Part shown: positions 1-9,181 of the stretch, piece after piece
How positions within the stretch are numbered: the stretch's first letter is position 1
How the letters are laid out: each line of letters begins with the position of its first letter
Source of the DNA: Buchnera aphidicola (Periphyllus koelreuteriae)
GTDB taxonomy: Bacteria > Pseudomonadota > Gammaproteobacteria > Enterobacterales > Enterobacteriaceae
NCBI RefSeq assembly: GCF_039360445.1
Contig: NZ_CP134981.1
Span: 191,261-255,260, forward strand
Reading direction: 5' to 3'
DNA: 64,000 nt
Translations under genes and position numbers: made by a program
Notes under the pieces: generated by a model
The model's database searches: none
What the model saw: only the letters and a program-made list of their open reading frames with translations
Told to the model about the DNA's origin: nothing

Positions 1-164
1 TAAGTTATCAAGAAGTTTTGGAAAAAGAATTAAAAGTTATGGATTTATCTGCTTTTACTTTAGCTCGAGATTATAATATACCAATACGAGTTTTTAATAT
101 TAATAATTCTGGAGCATTAAAGAGAATCATTCAAGGATTTAATGAAGGAACATTAATTAATTAA
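1..164 (+). CDS. pyrH: UMP kinase, C-terminal fragment cut by window edge
   Basis: Only the last 53 codons are in the window, read in the frame starting at base 3 and ending with TAA at 162-164. The translation [19 protein letters not shown], then a [14 protein letters not shown] segment and a GTLIN ending, matches the C-terminus of enterobacterial PyrH. PyrH phosphorylates UMP to UDP with ATP as a hexamer in the cytoplasm. It is followed after about 120 bases by frr, the conserved bacterial order tsf-pyrH-frr. The 5' part lies outside the window, so nothing can be said about its active site. Confidence 0.93.
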   Translation, partial: SYQEVLEKELKVMDLSAFTLARDYNIPIRVFNINNSGALKRIIQGFNEGTLIN

Positions 165-283
165 AATTATTTAAAAATATTTTAATGAAGTTTTTATTAT
201 TTTAATAAATTTTAAAAAAATAAATTTAAATTTATATTAATTATAATTTTATAATAAAATTTAAAAAATTGAGTTAAACAAAA

Positions 284-838
284 ATGGAAAATATTAAAAA
301 AGACACACGAATGAATATGGAAAAATGTATTAAAAATTTTTCTATATTAATTAATAAATTACGAACAGATCGTGCATCTCCTGATTTAATAAAAGATTTA
401 AGTATTGAATATTATGGAAAAAAAATTTTACTACATAATATTTCTAATATTATTGTAGAAGATTCTAGAACATTACGAATTAATACTTTTGATAAAAATA
501 CTAATAAAGAAATAGAAAAAGCTATTATGAATTCTAATCTTGGTTTAAATCCAATTTCTGTTGGAGGTATAATTAGAGTTCCTATTCCTCCATTAACTGA
601 AGAAAGAAGAAAAAATTTAATAAAAATTTTATATCAAAAATCTGAAAAAAGTAAAATATGTATTAGAATGGTAAGAAAAAATTCAAATAATATAATTAAA
701 AATTTAATAAAAAATAAAAGTATAGGAAAAAATGAAGAAAAAAAATATATTAATGAAATTCAAATTTTAACTGATTTTTATATTAAAGAAATTGATAATT
801 TAAAAAAAATAAAAGAAAAATCTTTATTTCATATTTAA
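284..838 (+). CDS. frr: ribosome recycling factor
   Basis: This 184-residue protein is nearly the same length as E. coli RRF (185). RRF works with EF-G to split the post-termination ribosome from mRNA. Family marks seen are the RTDRASPDL segment near residue 29, VEDSRTLRINTFD near residue 58, LGLNP, and RVPIPPLTEERRK near residue 99. The third segment joins domain II back to the three-helix bundle. It sits directly downstream of pyrH as in most bacteria. In enterics the next genes are dxr and uppS, which are absent here. Intact; no anomaly seen. Confidence 0.97.
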   Translation: MENIKKDTRMNMEKCIKNFSILINKLRTDRASPDLIKDLSIEYYGKKILLHNISNIIVEDSRTLRINTFDKNTNKEIEKAIMNSNLGLNPISVGGIIRVPIPPLTEERRKNLIKILYQKSEKSKICIRMVRKNSNNIIKNLIKNKSIGKNEEKKYINEIQILTDFYIKEIDNLKKIKEKSLFHI

Positions 839-1172
839 AAAAATATTTTTTTATTTTTTAACATATATTATATTTTTATTTTAAATTAATATATTTAAAT
901 TAATAAATACATTATTTATTCATAAATAATGTATTTTAAAATATAAAAAAATATAAATATAAAAATCAATATAAATATAAAAATTTATATTTTTTTAATT
1001 TTTATATTGAATTAATTTAATATTTTTAATTTGTTTAGATTTATAAAAAATTTTATATAATTTATAATTATTATTTTCAAATATTTTTTATATATTTATA
1101 TTTTATTTATATTTTTATCAATAAATTAATTTTATTAGTCAAGATGTTCTTTTATAGAGAATTTATAATAAA
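839..1172. other. 334-base intergenic gap where dxr-uppS would lie
   Basis: No open frame or RNA gene is supported here. The stretch is almost pure A/T and holds the hairpin at 905-936. In E. coli frr is followed by dxr, uppS, cdsA, rseP and then bamA; here frr passes straight to bamA. No recognisable remnant of those genes is visible by reading, so the deletion looks old. Confidence 0.7.
905..936. terminator. 15-bp perfect hairpin, candidate frr terminator
   Basis: Perfect inverted repeat with arms 905-919 and 922-936 and a 2-base loop, about 65 bases after frr. Only one base pair is G-C, so thermodynamic stability is modest, but a 15-bp perfect arm with so short a loop stands out. A short T-run follows on the plus strand. 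It could terminate pyrH-frr transcription. Confidence 0.4.
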
Positions 1173-3689
1173 ATGAAAATAAAAAATTTATTTTTAATAT
1201 GTTTATTAATTTTTAGCATTAATGTAGGATACGCAAGTAATAGTTTTTTTTTTAAAGACATTGAATTTAATGGATTAAATAAAGTTTCTAAAGCAGAAGC
1301 TTTAAGTTATTTAACTTTTCATGAAAATGATTTTATTTCAATAAATGAAATAAAAAATAGTATAAAAAATTTAATTTTAAGTAAAAAATTTGAAGAAGTA
1401 AAGATTTGTAGATTAAAAACAAAAATTATTTTTAAAGTTAAAGAATATCCTTTTATATCTAAAATAAATATTTTTGGTAATGTTTCTTTAGATTTAAGTT
1501 ATATTCAAAATATTTTAGATTCATGTGAAATTTCAGAAAATAATTTTTTAAATAAAAAAAAATTAATATCTTTAAAAGAAAAAATATTATATTACTATGT
1601 TAGTATTTTAAAAGATGGAACAATAGTTAATTTTAATATAATAAAAAAAAAAAATAATATAAAAAATTTAAATATAGAAATTTTAGAAGGAAATGATTTA
1701 AATATTAAAGAATTAAAAATTATAGGCAATAAAAAATTTTCTTCACAACAAATTATGTCTTATTTAAATTATTATAAAAAATATTCTTTTTTTAAAAAAA
1801 TTATTAAATCTAAATATAATTATCAATATTTACAAGAAGATTTAAAAAATTTATATTATTTTTATAATAGTAAAGGATATATAAATTTTATTATTAAGAA
1901 TACAAAATTAAATTATTCAAATGATAAAAAAAATGTTTCTATTATTATAGATGTGCATGAAGGACATCCATATTGTATTTCAGAAATTTCTATTGATGAA
2001 AATGATCCTTATATTTTTAAAAATTCAAAAATTTTATCTCAAATTAAATTAAATCAAATATATAATGTTGATGATGTAATTTCTTTAAAAAATAATATTA
2101 TGGTAGAACTATTTAAAAATGGATACTTGTCTTCATCAGTTGAAATTAAACCATTAATTGATAAAGTTAATAAAAAAATTAAATTAATTTTTGATATTAA
2201 TAAAAATAAACAATTTTATTTAAATAAAATTTTATTTTCTGGAAATAATTTAACAAAAAAAAAATATTTAATTAGAAAAATGCATCAAAAAGAACATTCT
2301 GTTATAAATAATGATTTTTTAACACAAGATTTAGAAGATTTAAAAGAAACTAATTTTTTTAGTGATATAAATTTAGAATTTCAACCAGTTTTTAATAAAA
2401 AGTTTAATGTTGTAAATTTAATTTATCATGTAAAAGAAAAAAAATCGAATGTTTTTAATTTTGGATTAGGTTATGATAATTTAAATAAATTAAATTTTAA
2501 TTTGAGTTTTATAAAATATCATTTATTTAGAACAGGTAATTTATTATCTTTTTATTTTTCTAAATCATTTTATAAAAATTTATTTAAAATTTTTTATACT
2601 AATCCATATTTTTCAAATAAAAACTTTATTTTAACAGAAAATTTATTTGGAGATATTTTTGGAAAAGATTTAGATTTTTATAAAAATAATAAAGATATTT
2701 TTAAAATTCAATCTATAAAAAATATTTATTCTTCTATAAAAAATATGAAATTTTTAAATCATTCATATTTTAAAAATAATAAATTTAATTATGGTTTAGA
2801 TATATCTCTTGGTGTTCCATTCTTAAATAATAATTTTTATAATTTATCTATAGGTTATGATCATTATGAATTTATAAAAAATTTAAAAAATTCTTCAACA
2901 AATAAAATAATTTTACAAAATAATTTATCAAATTTTTTAAATCAAGATAATTATTTATTTGTAATAAATAATTTTAATATTAATAATTCTATACATTTGA
3001 ATACAATAAAAAATTATAATTTTTTTCCATTATCAGGAATAGATACAAATATTTCTTTAAAAATTTTTTTTCCAATTCAACAAAAAAATTATTTTAAATT
3101 TATTTTTGACACTAAACAATATTATCCAATTAAATATACAAATAATAATATTATTTTTCTTTTTCGTTCTTATTTTGGTTTTGAATGTTTTAAAGAAAAC
3201 TCTTTATATTATAAAAATTATGATAATTTTCATGCAGAAAATGATTATACAATTAGAGGTTATTCGTATGATAGCATTGGATCAAAATTAATTTTAATAA
3301 ATAAAGAAAATGATATAAACAATTTTAAAAATACAAATGAAATTAAAAAAAATAAAAATTATTTTATAAAAAATAATATTGGTGGAAATTTCATTTCTAT
3401 TACAAATTTAGAATTAATTTCATCAATTCCATTTATTAAAAATGAATATTTAAAAAATTTTAAACTTTCTACTTTTTTAGATTTTGGAAGTATATGGATT
3501 AAAAATTTCTTTTTTAATACATCGCATTCGACATTTATGTATTTAAATCCAAATAAAATTTATTCTTCATATGGTTTCTCTTTAAAATGGAATTCTCCTT
3601 TTGGTTTATTTTCTTTATCTTATTCATTTCCTATAAATTCAAAAAATACAGATAATATCAAAAAATTTCAGATATTTTTTGGAAGATAA
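1173..3689 (+). CDS. bamA: outer-membrane beta-barrel assembly factor BamA
   Basis: An 838-residue BamA/YaeT (E. coli 810), the essential insertase that folds beta-barrel proteins into the outer membrane. It has an N-terminal signal peptide (hydrophobic residues 5-18, cleavage likely after YAS near 22), five POTRA repeats to about residue 420, and a 16-strand barrel. The conserved loop-6 motif reads IRGYSYDS near residue 694. The protein is slightly long because of a K/N-rich insertion after that motif. It ends FQIFFGR, two residues earlier than the E. coli FQFNIGKTW ending, so it lacks the usual aromatic last residue. The only outer-membrane gene in the window; followed by fabZ as in the skp-lpxD-deleted enteric order. 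Confidence 0.95.
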   Translation: MKIKNLFLICLLIFSINVGYASNSFFFKDIEFNGLNKVSKAEALSYLTFHENDFISINEIKNSIKNLILSKKFEEVKICRLKTKIIFKVKEYPFISKINIFGNVSLDLSYIQNILDSCEISENNFLNKKKLISLKEKILYYYVSILKDGTIVNFNIIKKKNNIKNLNIEILEGNDLNIKELKIIGNKKFSSQQIMSYLNYYKKYSFFKKIIKSKYNYQYLQEDLKNLYYFYNSKGYINFIIKNTKLNYSNDKKNVSIIIDVHEGHPYCISEISIDENDPYIFKNSKILSQIKLNQIYNVDDVISLKNNIMVELFKNGYLSSSVEIKPLIDKVNKKIKLIFDINKNKQFYLNKILFSGNNLTKKKYLIRKMHQKEHSVINNDFLTQDLEDLKETNFFSDINLEFQPVFNKKFNVVNLIYHVKEKKSNVFNFGLGYDNLNKLNFNLSFIKYHLFRTGNLLSFYFSKSFYKNLFKIFYTNPYFSNKNFILTENLFGDIFGKDLDFYKNNKDIFKIQSIKNIYSSIKNMKFLNHSYFKNNKFNYGLDISLGVPFLNNNFYNLSIGYDHYEFIKNLKNSSTNKIILQNNLSNFLNQDNYLFVINNFNINNSIHLNTIKNYNFFPLSGIDTNISLKIFFPIQQKNYFKFIFDTKQYYPIKYTNNNIIFLFRSYFGFECFKENSLYYKNYDNFHAENDYTIRGYSYDSIGSKLILINKENDINNFKNTNEIKKNKNYFIKNNIGGNFISITNLELISSIPFIKNEYLKNFKLSTFLDFGSIWIKNFFFNTSHSTFMYLNPNKIYSSYGFSLKWNSPFGLFSLSYSFPINSKNTDNIKKFQIFFGR

Positions 3690-3804
3690 CAATATATTTA
3701 TTAAAAAAATATATTTTTATAATATTTTTTATTTTATTTATTTTTTAAATAAGATAAATTTTAAATATTTATTAAATTATTTAAATTAATTGGTAATTTT
3801 TTTT

Positions 3805-4239
3805 ATGAAAATTTTAAAACAAATAAATTTTTTAAAATTTATTCCTCATAAATTTCCTTTTTTATTTATAGATCAAGTTACACATTTTAAAAAAAAATAT
3901 TACTTATTTTCAAAATTTAAAGTAAAATCAAATAATATTTTTTTTTTAGGTCATTTTCCTAAAAATCCAATTTTTCCAGGAGTTTTGCTTTTAGAATCTA
4001 TGATGCAATCTGCTGGAATTTTTTGTAAAATAAGTTATCCAAATATTTTTAAAAAAAAAATAAATTATTTAACATCAATAAAACATGCTAAATTTAGAAA
4101 ATTAGTTTTTCCAAATGATATATTAAATATAAAAATTTTTTTTATTAATTTTCATAATAATTTTTTTAAATTTTCTGGTGTTATATTAATAGATAAAATT
4201 TTAGTATGTGAAGCTATAATTACTATTTATATCAAATAA
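3805..4239 (+). CDS. fabZ: 3-hydroxyacyl-ACP dehydratase
   Basis: A 144-residue hot-dog-fold FabZ (E. coli 151) that dehydrates 3-hydroxyacyl-ACP in fatty-acid elongation. The PHKFPFLFID segment and the catalytic pair in GHFPKNPIFPGVLLLES (His in GHFP, Glu in LLES) are intact. I chose ATG at 3805 (MKILKQ), which lines up with the E. coli N-terminus and has GG about 10 bases upstream; an in-frame TTG at 3790 would add five hydrophobic residues and looks less likely. Lipid A genes that normally flank fabZ (lpxD, lpxA, lpxB) are absent, so its role here is fatty-acid synthesis only. Confidence 0.94.
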   Translation: MKILKQINFLKFIPHKFPFLFIDQVTHFKKKYYLFSKFKVKSNNIFFLGHFPKNPIFPGVLLLESMMQSAGIFCKISYPNIFKKKINYLTSIKHAKFRKLVFPNDILNIKIFFINFHNNFFKFSGVILIDKILVCEAIITIYIK

Positions 4240-4306
4240 ATACTTAATATTAAATTTTAATATTATTTTTTTAATTTATTTTTATATAGGAAATTTTTAT
4301 AAAATA

Positions 4307-7300
4307 ATGTCTGATCCTTTATTTGTTCATCTTCGTGTTCATAGTGATTATTCTATATTAGATGGTTTATCTAAATTAGAAGAAATTATTAAAAAAACTT
4401 TTATTTTAAATCTTCCAGCTATTGGAATTACTGATTTTTCAAACTTATATGGAGTTATAAAATTTTATAAATTAGCTCACAAAAATGGAATTAAACCAAT
4501 TATTGGAGCTGATTTTAATATTTTTTCTAATAAAATTAAAACTGAATTAACTATTTTAGCATATAATAATTTAGGTTATGAAAATTTAAAAATACTAATT
4601 TCTAAATCTTATAAAAGAAATTATATAATTTTAAAAAATGTTTTTATAAAAAAAAAGTGGTTAATTAAATATTCTAATGGTTTAATAGTTTTGTCTGGAG
4701 GAATTGACGGAGAAATTGGAGAATATATATTAAATAAAAAAAATTATTTATTAAATAAAACTTTGGATTTTTATCAAAAATATTTTAATGGATATTATTA
4801 TTTAGAAATTTCTCGTCTTGGACGAATACATGAAGAGAAATATATTAATAAAATTTTAAAAATTTCTATGAAAAGAAACATTCCAGTTGTTGCAACAAAT
4901 AATGTTCGATTTTTAAAAAAAAATGATTTTTCTTCTCATATGATTCGAGTAGCTATTCATCATGGAATTTCATTAAATCAAGCTAAAAAAAAATTTTATA
5001 AATATACGAAAAATCAATTTTTAAAAACTGAAAAAGAAATGATAAATTTATTTTTTGATATTCCTGAAGTATTAAAAAATTCAGTTGAAATTGCTAAAAG
5101 GTGTAATGTTTATATAAATTTTGGAAAATATTTTTTACCTAATTTTAATACTGGAATGATTAATGAAGAAAATTTTTTAAATAAAAAATCTTTTCAAGGA
5201 TTAAAAAATAGATTTAAAAAAATAAATTTTAGCAAAGAAAATAATAAATTTTCTAAAAAAAATTATAAAAAAAGATTAAAAAATGAATTGAAAGTAATTA
5301 ATAAAATGGGATTTCCTGGTTATTTTTTAGTGGTTATGGAGTTTATTAAATGGGCAAAAAAAAATAAAATTCCAGTTGGTCCAGGAAGAGGGTCTGGAGC
5401 TGGTTCATTAATTGCTTATGTTTTAAAAATTACAGAAATTGATCCAATTAAATTTGATTTATTGTTTGAACGTTTTTTAAATTTAGAAAGAATTTCTATG
5501 CCTGATTTTGATATTGATTTTTGTATGAATAAACGAGATTTAGTTATTAATCATGTTTCAAAAATTTATGGAAAAAGCTCTGTATCTCAAATTATTACTT
5601 TTGGAACTATGACTGCAAAAGCTGTAATACGTGATGTAGGTCGTGTTTTAGGTTATCCATATGGTTTTTTAAATAGAATATCAAAATTAATTCCTTTAGA
5701 TCCTGGAATTTGTTTAAAAAATGCAATTTTAAATTCAAAAGAATTATCTTTATTATATAAATATGATGTTGATTTTAAAGATTTGATACATTCTACAAAA
5801 AAATTAGAAGGTGTAATTCGTAATGTTGGTAAACATGCTGGAGGTGTAGTAATTTCTCCAACGAAAATTACAGATTTTTGCCCAATATATTATGATTCTA
5901 TTGAAAAGAAAAATCCTGTTACTCAATTTGATAAAAATGATATCGAAGAAATTGGTTTAGTAAAATTTGATTTTTTGGGTTTAAAAACTTTAACAATAAT
6001 TGATTTTTCAATAAAAATGATTAATAAAAATTTTTATTTAAAAAATAAATCTAATAAATTAAATATTGAAAATATTGATTTAAATGATAAAAAAAGTTTT
6101 CATTTATTAAATAGTGGTAATACTACATCTATTTTTCAATTAGAATCAGATGGAATTAAAGATTTAATTTATAAATTAAAACCTGATTGTTTTGATGAAA
6201 TTGTAGCTTTAGTGGCATTATTTAGACCAGGACCGTTACAATCAGGAATGGTTGAGAATTTTATTAATAGAAAACATAGAATTGAAAAAATTTATTATCC
6301 TGATAAAAAATGGGAGCATAAAATTTTAAAACCAATTTTAAAATCTACTTATGGAATTATTTTATATCAAGAACAAGTTATGAAAATAGCTCAAGTTTTT
6401 TCTAATTATACTTTAGGAGAAGCTGATTTATTAAGAAGAGCAATTAGTAAAAAAAATTCAAAAGATATGTCTAATCATCGTTTGAAATTTATATTAGGAG
6501 CAAAAAAAAATAATATAAGTAAAATTTTATCAAATAAAATATTTGATTTATTAGAGAAATTTGCTGGATATGGTTTTAATAAATCACATTCAGTAGCATA
6601 TGCTTTGCTTTCATATCAAACACTTTGGTTAAAATCTCATTATCCATCTGAATTTATGGCATCAGCTATGACAATGGATATGAAATTTTCTAATAAAATT
6701 ATGATTTTAATTGAAGAATCTTTAAAAATTAATTTAAAAATATTACCTCCTAATATAAATATTAGCAAAAATAAATTTTTTGTTGATTTAAAAAAAAATA
6801 TAGTTTTTGGTTTAGGAGCTATTAAAGGTATTGGAGAAATTACTATAAAAAAAATTTTAATTGAAAGAAAAACGAATGGATTGTTTAAAGATTTATATGA
6901 TTTATGCACTCGTGTTGGATATAAAGTTATTACAAAAAAAGTTTTAGAAAAATTAATATTTTCTGGATCTTGTGATTGTTTTAATAAAAATAGATTATTT
7001 TTATATAGTTCTATTTCAGATGTATTACAATCTTCTATTCAACAAATTAATATTAATTTATCTAAACAACAAGATTTTTTTAATCAAAATTTTTTATATC
7101 AAAAAGATTTAAAAAAAGATAAATTTTTAGTAAATAAAAATTGGTCATATAAATTTGAATTTGATTATGAAAGAAATATGTTAGGTTTAAATTTTTCTAA
7201 TTCTTTATTTAATTATTATTTAAAAGAAATTAAAAATTATTGTAATATTACTTCATTAAAATATATAAATTTATTAAAAGATTATAAATTAATTAATGTT

Positions 7301-7795
7301 TTTGGAATAATATTAAGTATTAAAAAAATTTTAACAAGAAATAAAAAAAAAATGATTATAATTAAGTTATATAATAATAATAAAAAAATAGATATATTAT
7401 TATTTGAAGAATTAGAAATAAAAAAAAAATCTATTTTAAAAATTAATAATATTATTTTAATTGCTGGTTTAGTTAAAAAAAATAATTTTAAAAAATTATC
7501 TTTAATAATTGCAAAAAAAATTTCTGATATATATTCAATAAGAAAAAAAAGACTTATTAAAATAAAAGTATTATTAAAAAAATCTTATATTTCTACTAAA
7601 ATTTTAAAAAAAATAAAGAAATTTATTTTAAATTTTTTAGGCGGAAATACTTTATTAAAAATTTTTAAAAATGATAAAGAAAAATTTAAAAATAAAAATT
7701 TAATTATATGTTATAGGGTGTATCCTACAGATAATTTATTTTATTTTTTACAATCTCTTCATTTGTTTAAGAAAGTTAAAAATTTTTATAATTAA
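4307..7795 (+). CDS. dnaE: DNA polymerase III alpha subunit
   Basis: A full-length 1162-residue replicative polymerase subunit (E. coli 1160). An N-terminal PHP domain begins VHLRVHSDYSILDG. The palm motif PDFDIDF lies at residues 399-405 with the metal-binding aspartates, preceded by the GPGRGSGAGS loop. A clamp-binding pentapeptide QQDFF is at residues 921-925, where E. coli has QADMF. C-terminal OB-fold and tau-binding regions are present but K/N-rich. Its proofreading partner DnaQ is encoded about 10 kb downstream. It runs convergently into proS with only 14 bases between them. Intact. Confidence 0.97.
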   Translation: MSDPLFVHLRVHSDYSILDGLSKLEEIIKKTFILNLPAIGITDFSNLYGVIKFYKLAHKNGIKPIIGADFNIFSNKIKTELTILAYNNLGYENLKILISKSYKRNYIILKNVFIKKKWLIKYSNGLIVLSGGIDGEIGEYILNKKNYLLNKTLDFYQKYFNGYYYLEISRLGRIHEEKYINKILKISMKRNIPVVATNNVRFLKKNDFSSHMIRVAIHHGISLNQAKKKFYKYTKNQFLKTEKEMINLFFDIPEVLKNSVEIAKRCNVYINFGKYFLPNFNTGMINEENFLNKKSFQGLKNRFKKINFSKENNKFSKKNYKKRLKNELKVINKMGFPGYFLVVMEFIKWAKKNKIPVGPGRGSGAGSLIAYVLKITEIDPIKFDLLFERFLNLERISMPDFDIDFCMNKRDLVINHVSKIYGKSSVSQIITFGTMTAKAVIRDVGRVLGYPYGFLNRISKLIPLDPGICLKNAILNSKELSLLYKYDVDFKDLIHSTKKLEGVIRNVGKHAGGVVISPTKITDFCPIYYDSIEKKNPVTQFDKNDIEEIGLVKFDFLGLKTLTIIDFSIKMINKNFYLKNKSNKLNIENIDLNDKKSFHLLNSGNTTSIFQLESDGIKDLIYKLKPDCFDEIVALVALFRPGPLQSGMVENFINRKHRIEKIYYPDKKWEHKILKPILKSTYGIILYQEQVMKIAQVFSNYTLGEADLLRRAISKKNSKDMSNHRLKFILGAKKNNISKILSNKIFDLLEKFAGYGFNKSHSVAYALLSYQTLWLKSHYPSEFMASAMTMDMKFSNKIMILIEESLKINLKILPPNINISKNKFFVDLKKNIVFGLGAIKGIGEITIKKILIERKTNGLFKDLYDLCTRVGYKVITKKVLEKLIFSGSCDCFNKNRLFLYSSISDVLQSSIQQININLSKQQDFFNQNFLYQKDLKKDKFLVNKNWSYKFEFDYERNMLGLNFSNSLFNYYLKEIKNYCNITSLKYINLLKDYKLINVFGIILSIKKILTRNKKKMIIIKLYNNNKKIDILLFEELEIKKKSILKINNIILIAGLVKKNNFKKLSLIIAKKISDIYSIRKKRLIKIKVLLKKSYISTKILKKIKKFILNFLGGNTLLKIFKNDKEKFKNKNLIICYRVYPTDNLFYFLQSLHLFKKVKNFYN

Positions 7796-7809
7796 ATAAA
7801 TAATATTTT

Positions 7810-9003
7810 TTATTTTTTTTTTATTTTTTTTATAAAAACTTTTAAAATGTTTTTAATTTTAATATTTTTCTTTGATTGTGTTTTTCTATTTTGTAGTTCA
7901 ACACATTTTTTTGATATATTTTTTTGACTAATAATAATTTTATATGGAAAACCAATTAAATCAGTTTCTGCAAACATTTTTCCAGGTTGTTCTGGAGTAT
8001 CATAATAAAATGCTTCAATTTTATTTTTTTTAAATTGAGAATATATTTTTTCTGATATTTTTTTTACATTTGTATATTTTTTTATATTAATTGGAATAAT
8101 TGAAACTTTGAATGGAGCGATTGAAATAGGCCAAATTATTCCATTTTTATCACAATTATTTTCAATAATTGCTCCAATTAATCTACTAATTCCAATTCCA
8201 TAACATCCCATTTCAATTATTTTATTTTCTTTTTTTTTTGTTTTAATGAAAGCATTAAATATTTTTGAATATGTTGTATTTAATTGAAAAATATGACCAA
8301 TTTCTATACTTTTGTTATATTTTTTCTTTCTTTTTTTTATTTTATTTTTTATTAATTTTGTATATTTTACATGAAATTCATGAGATATATTACCTCCAAT
8401 AATTCCATTGTTTACTTTTTTTATTTTTATTTTTAAATTCATTATATTAAATATTTTTATATAAGATTTTAAAATTTTATTATAAGTGTTATTAAGAGAT
8501 TTTTTATTTTTATGAAAAGAATAAGCATCTTTCATAATAAATTCTCGAGCTCTTAAAATTCCTTCTTTTGGTCTAATTTCATCTCTAAATTTTGTTTGTA
8601 TTTGATATAATATTATAGGTAATTCTTTATAAGAATGTATTTTATTTTTAATGAAATTAGTTATTATTTCTTCATGAGTTGGAGATAATATCATTGTTTT
8701 ATTGTTTCTATCTTTTATCTTAAACAATTCTTTTCCATATAATTTTATTCTATTGCTTTTTTTCCATAATTTTTTAGATTGTAAAATTGGCATACATATT
8801 TCTAATGAATTATTTTTATTCATTTCTTTTCTTATTATTTTTTTTATATTTTTTAATACTCTCATTCCTGTTGGTAACCATGTATATATTCCACATGAAG
8901 ATTTTTCAATCATTCCAGATCTAATCATTAATTGATGACTTATTTTTTTTATATTGTTTGATATTTCTTTTTTTGTGTATAGATTATATTTTTTTTTTCT
9001 CAT
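7810..9003 (-). CDS. proS: prolyl-tRNA synthetase lacking the editing domain
   Basis: Class II prolyl-tRNA synthetase of bacterial type, but only 397 residues against 572 in E. coli. Motif 2 (FRDEIRPKEGILRAREF, residues 139-155), GGNISHEF (203-210), IEIGHIFQL (233-241), motif 3 (GCYGIGISRLIGA) and the anticodon-binding domain are all present and in order. Between GGNISHEF and IEIGHIFQL, E. coli carries the roughly 180-residue insertion (INS) domain that deacylates Ala-tRNA(Pro); here about 20 lysine-rich residues replace it. The frame is open throughout, so this is a clean internal deletion and not a frameshift. The aminoacylation core looks functional. See findings. Confidence 0.95.
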   Translation of the reverse strand: MRKKKYNLYTKKEISNNIKKISHQLMIRSGMIEKSSCGIYTWLPTGMRVLKNIKKIIRKEMNKNNSLEICMPILQSKKLWKKSNRIKLYGKELFKIKDRNNKTMILSPTHEEIITNFIKNKIHSYKELPIILYQIQTKFRDEIRPKEGILRAREFIMKDAYSFHKNKKSLNNTYNKILKSYIKIFNIMNLKIKIKKVNNGIIGGNISHEFHVKYTKLIKNKIKKRKKKYNKSIEIGHIFQLNTTYSKIFNAFIKTKKKENKIIEMGCYGIGISRLIGAIIENNCDKNGIIWPISIAPFKVSIIPINIKKYTNVKKISEKIYSQFKKNKIEAFYYDTPEQPGKMFAETDLIGFPYKIIISQKNISKKCVELQNRKTQSKKNIKIKNILKVFIKKIKKK

Positions 9004-9181
9004 ATTTTGTTATATTAAATAAAATAATTTAATTTAAAAGGATTGAATATATATTTAATTATATTTTTTAATTAATTTTTTTATAAAATTTATATTTTTA
9101 AAATATTTTTAAATATTTAATAATATTTATTATATAATATTTTTTTATTTGATTTAATTTATTTTAGGAATAAACAAAAGT

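Noticed and set aside
6640..6909. 89-codon minus-strand frame inside dnaE
   Set aside because: Antisense shadow of a conserved gene; low-complexity F/I/K translation from AT-rich DNA. The same applies to the frames at 3106-3291, 8702-8935, 12872-13105, 21396-21599, 22070-22294, 44654-44914, 52423-52614, 52801-53004, 56284-56541, 57301-57501, 60068-60250, 60598-60807 and 62835-63077.
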